A DNA stretch of 12,218 nucleotides from Desulfotignum sp. GTDB taxonomy: Bacteria > Desulfobacterota > Desulfobacteria > Desulfobacterales > Desulfobacteraceae. The translations under genes were made by a program, and so were the position numbers. The stretch covers positions 1-12,218 of the forward strand of contig JAABSS010000060.1 of assembly GCA_011390235.1 (NCBI GenBank). The letters run 5' to 3'. The notes under the pieces were generated by a model that searched no databases, had not been told where the DNA came from, and worked only from the letters and a program-made list of their open reading frames with translations. Below are positions 9,732 through 12,218 of the stretch, piece by piece. Position 1 is the stretch's first letter. Each line of letters opens with the position of its first letter.

Positions 9732-12218
9732 ATGAAAAAACCTGTCATTTATATTTTATCAGGGCTGGGAATACTGGTCCTTTTGGTGGTTGTTGCAGCG
9801 GTAATCGTCTTAAACCTGGATCCCAACCGGTACAAGGATTATATTGCCGGCAAGGTCAGCCAGCAGACGGGCCGGAGCTTTGAAATCCGGGGGGATCTGG
9901 AAATGGCATATTACCCCTGGCTGCATGTGGAAGCGTCCGGGATTTTTCTGGAAAATGCCCCGGGATTCGGCGATCAGCCTTTGCTTGCGGCCGAGCATGT
10001 CAAGGTCCGGGTCAAGACCCTGCCGCTGCTCAAAAAAGAATTGGAGATGGATACCATTGTTCTCACGGGGGCCCGTGTCAATCTGGCTAAAAACAAGGCT
10101 GGTGCAACCAATTGGGAGGGCCTGGGGGGAACATCAGAGGCCGGGGTGCCGGATAAATCGCCTGAACCTCCGCCTGATAAAGGGTTTGACCTGGCAAACC
10201 TGGCCGTCCTGCTAAAAGGAGGAGTGAATATTCAGGATGCAGCCTTCAGCTTTGATGACCAGGCCCTGGGGGAAAAATATACAGTATCTGATCTGAATGT
10301 TACCACCGGCAAGGTGGCGCCTGGAGACCCTGTGGATCTTGCCCTCACCTTTACTGCCGCAGCCACATCCCCGGAAATTTCAACAGATGCTTCTGTGGAG
10401 GGAAAAATATTTTATGATTTTAATACCGGCCAGTATGAAATAAAGCCGTTTACAGCCGATGCGCAGATCTCCGGTCCAGCCCTGGGGAAAACTCCTGCAG
10501 AGTTGACCTTCGCATGTGACATGGAAATCGATCTTGCAAAAGACACCCTGTCAGTCAGGAACCTGCAGGCAGACGGCCTGGATACCGCTGTGACCGGTAA
10601 TATTTCTCTTGGCGGCATAGGATCTGGTGTTTCCCGGGTTGACATGGATCTGGATGTTGCAGGAAAAGACCTTTCCCGGGTGTTCAAAGTGTTTGAAGGT
10701 GGTTCCTTGTCAACACAGCTGGCTGCACTGCCGGACCGGTCCTTTGACCTGCAGGCGGAGATTTCAACAGATACGGATAAAGGCATGATGTCGGTGCCGC
10801 AGCTGGCAGTACATATGCTGGGAGCAGACATAACCGCCACATTCGAGGCTGAAGATATCCAGTCTGAAGCACCGTCTTTAAAAGGTGATGTGAAAGCAAA
10901 CGGGCCTAATCTGCCACTGTTGCTGGAACTGGCCGGTAAAGTCCAGGGGAATGCTTTTCTGACAGATATGGGCAGACAGCTGGCAGGGGCTGACCAGAAA
11001 AAATTTCATGCAGATGTGCGCATGGATGTAAATATGAAAGAGGGCAGAGTGTTACTGCAGAATCTGGATATGGCCGGGCTGGGCATCACGGTGAAGGCAG
11101 ATGTCAATGCGCGGCATCTGGGCTCTGAAGAGGCTGTCCTGGACGGCAGTCTTGACCTGGACGGCAAAAAGCTTGCCGTGCTGCTTGCAGCGCTGGACCA
11201 GCCCGAGCTGGCGGCCGTGCTGGATACGGTCGGGGTGAATGCCGGGTTCAAGGGCAATTATCAGGACCTGGTCGTGGATCCTGTGCAGATAAAATTCGGA
11301 CTGGCCGGCAGACAGATACCCAATCCCCCGGTTTTCGTAACCCTGGATGCACCTGCACAGCTGCAGCTTGAGCAGCAGACCCTGAATCTGGAAACTTTTT
11401 CCATCAAGGGCCTGGATCTGGATATCTCCGGCAGCCTGTCTGCCAGACAGATCCGCACATCCCCTGAATACGAAGGAAACATTTCCCTGGCCCGGTTCAA
11501 CCTGCGTGATCTGATGAAAAAATTGAACCAGCCTCTGCCGGAAACCTCCGATCCCAGGGTTTTTGAGAAAGTGGGCCTGGAAACCCAATTTTCCGGTTCT
11601 GCAACCGCTGTTGCGCTTACCAGTCTGTCTGCGGTACTGGATGACACACAAATGAACGGAGACCTGAACATACAGGGGTTTTCAGATCCGGATATCACAT
11701 GTAACCTGGCGGTGGACCAGATCAATGCAGACCGGTATATGCCCCCGCCTGCCACAGATGCTTCCGGCAAAAAACAGACAGCCCCGCCAAAGACACCGGA
11801 AACTGCGGCAGCAGGCGCTGCAGCCCTGATTCCGGTGGAAATGCTCCGAGCCCTCAAACTGAAAGCGGACCTGGCCATCGAAGACCTGGTTGTTTCAGGG
11901 GCTGCCCTGTCCCGGGTGCGGGTGAATGTGGCTGCAAAAGACGGTATCCTCACCAAAGCCCCTTTGTCAGCCAATCTGTATAAAGGAACCTATGACGGAA
12001 AAGTGGTGCTGGATGCCAGCGGTGATATTCCCGAACTTACCATTGATACAACCTTGAAAGGGGTGGAAGTGGAGCCGCTGCTTATGGACATGACCCAGAA
12101 CGCCCTGATCCGGGGAACCGGGGATGTGACAGCCGCCCTGACAACCCGGGGTGCTGCAGTGGATGCCATGAAACAGAACCTGAACGGCAACCTGTCTTTT
12201 TCTTTTAAAAACGGGGCG
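9732..12218 (+). CDS. AsmA-family protein, 3' end beyond the window
   Basis: The frame opens at ATG 9732 behind a perfect AGGAGGT site and stays open for 829 codons to the window edge. It begins MKKPVIYILSGLG with one N-terminal membrane helix (about residues 5-27). The AsmA opening signature follows: LDPNRYKDYI, TGRSFEIRGDL, then a YPWLHVEASGIFLENAPGFG stretch. Long runs of alternating polar and hydrophobic residues fit the beta-rich, groove-shaped periplasmic domain known for AsmA-like proteins, which carry or organise lipids between the inner and outer membranes. Two Pro/Ala-rich linkers are visible, near residues 133-152 and 668-690. The last visible part, LNGNLSFSFKNGA, is the conserved AsmA C-terminal region, so perhaps 100-300 residues are missing. 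It is larger than the 617-residue E. coli AsmA. Its own promoter separates it from the LOG gene. Confidence 0.92.
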   Translation, partial: MKKPVIYILSGLGILVLLVVVAAVIVLNLDPNRYKDYIAGKVSQQTGRSFEIRGDLEMAYYPWLHVEASGIFLENAPGFGDQPLLAAEHVKVRVKTLPLLKKELEMDTIVLTGARVNLAKNKAGATNWEGLGGTSEAGVPDKSPEPPPDKGFDLANLAVLLKGGVNIQDAAFSFDDQALGEKYTVSDLNVTTGKVAPGDPVDLALTFTAAATSPEISTDASVEGKIFYDFNTGQYEIKPFTADAQISGPALGKTPAELTFACDMEIDLAKDTLSVRNLQADGLDTAVTGNISLGGIGSGVSRVDMDLDVAGKDLSRVFKVFEGGSLSTQLAALPDRSFDLQAEISTDTDKGMMSVPQLAVHMLGADITATFEAEDIQSEAPSLKGDVKANGPNLPLLLELAGKVQGNAFLTDMGRQLAGADQKKFHADVRMDVNMKEGRVLLQNLDMAGLGITVKADVNARHLGSEEAVLDGSLDLDGKKLAVLLAALDQPELAAVLDTVGVNAGFKGNYQDLVVDPVQIKFGLAGRQIPNPPVFVTLDAPAQLQLEQQTLNLETFSIKGLDLDISGSLSARQIRTSPEYEGNISLARFNLRDLMKKLNQPLPETSDPRVFEKVGLETQFSGSATAVALTSLSAVLDDTQMNGDLNIQGFSDPDITCNLAVDQINADRYMPPPATDASGKKQTAPPKTPETAAAGAAALIPVEMLRALKLKADLAIEDLVVSGAALSRVRVNVAAKDGILTKAPLSANLYKGTYDGKVVLDASGDIPELTIDTTLKGVEVEPLLMDMTQNALIRGTGDVTAALTTRGAAVDAMKQNLNGNLSFSFKNGA

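Noticed and set aside
11261..11974. Minus-strand open frame of 237 codons
   Set aside because: Antisense to the AsmA-family gene, which has an intact frame, signature motifs and its own promoter.

Overview
The window reads as an ordinary chromosomal stretch of a mesophilic Gram-negative bacterium of moderate G+C content. The gene styles (an AsmA-family protein, a FadD-like ligase without neighbours from its own pathway, several small conserved orphans, a Cys-rich zinc-knuckle protein) remind me most of Desulfobacterota such as Desulfobacteraceae. That placement is an impression, not a measurement. I see no transposase, integrase, CRISPR array, tRNA or rRNA.

Layout from left to right. (1) A minus-strand pair: an unrecognised 190-residue protein (1267-1839) followed by a class I/II PLP aminotransferase (36-1208). 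(2) A divergent plus-strand gene (1979-2503) for a small Cys-containing protein resembling the DUF6125 group. Its stop codon is followed by a short 13-bp tandem repeat and a hairpin. (3) Convergent to it, a complete AMP-forming acyl-CoA ligase (2638-4167, minus). (4) A 383-bp stretch without a large gene (4168-4550). It holds two operator-like dyads, a TTGACA promoter element, a tiny 12-codon ORF with a good ribosome binding site, a long-loop hairpin with C-rich anti-Shine-Dalgarno tracts, and a strong intrinsic terminator. Together these look like a free-standing small RNA of about 170 nt, possibly dual-function. (5) A minus-strand pair: a DEAD-box RNA helicase with a C-terminal DbpA-type RNA-binding domain (4982-6703) and, after it, an unrecognised 121-residue soluble protein (4551-4916). 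(6) Divergent from the helicase, a two-gene plus-strand operon of small Cys-rich proteins (6934-7170, 7198-7428). The second consists of three zinc-knuckle-like units with an exact 25-residue period. (7) Tandem hairpins, the second a bidirectional terminator, then minus-strand argC of the short type (7539-8483). (8) Divergent from argC, a LOG-family nucleotide phosphoribohydrolase-like gene (8696-9601). (9) An AsmA-family protein with its own good promoter (9732 onward), cut off by the window end.

The recognisable genes serve separate housekeeping roles: amino-acid metabolism (aminotransferase, ArgC), acyl activation, RNA remodelling, nucleotide metabolism, and envelope biogenesis or lipid transport. 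They do not form one pathway. The parts least explained by known families are the putative small-RNA locus at 4287-4521 and the Cys-rich micro-operon at 6811-7500, which shares a divergent intergenic region with the RNA helicase.
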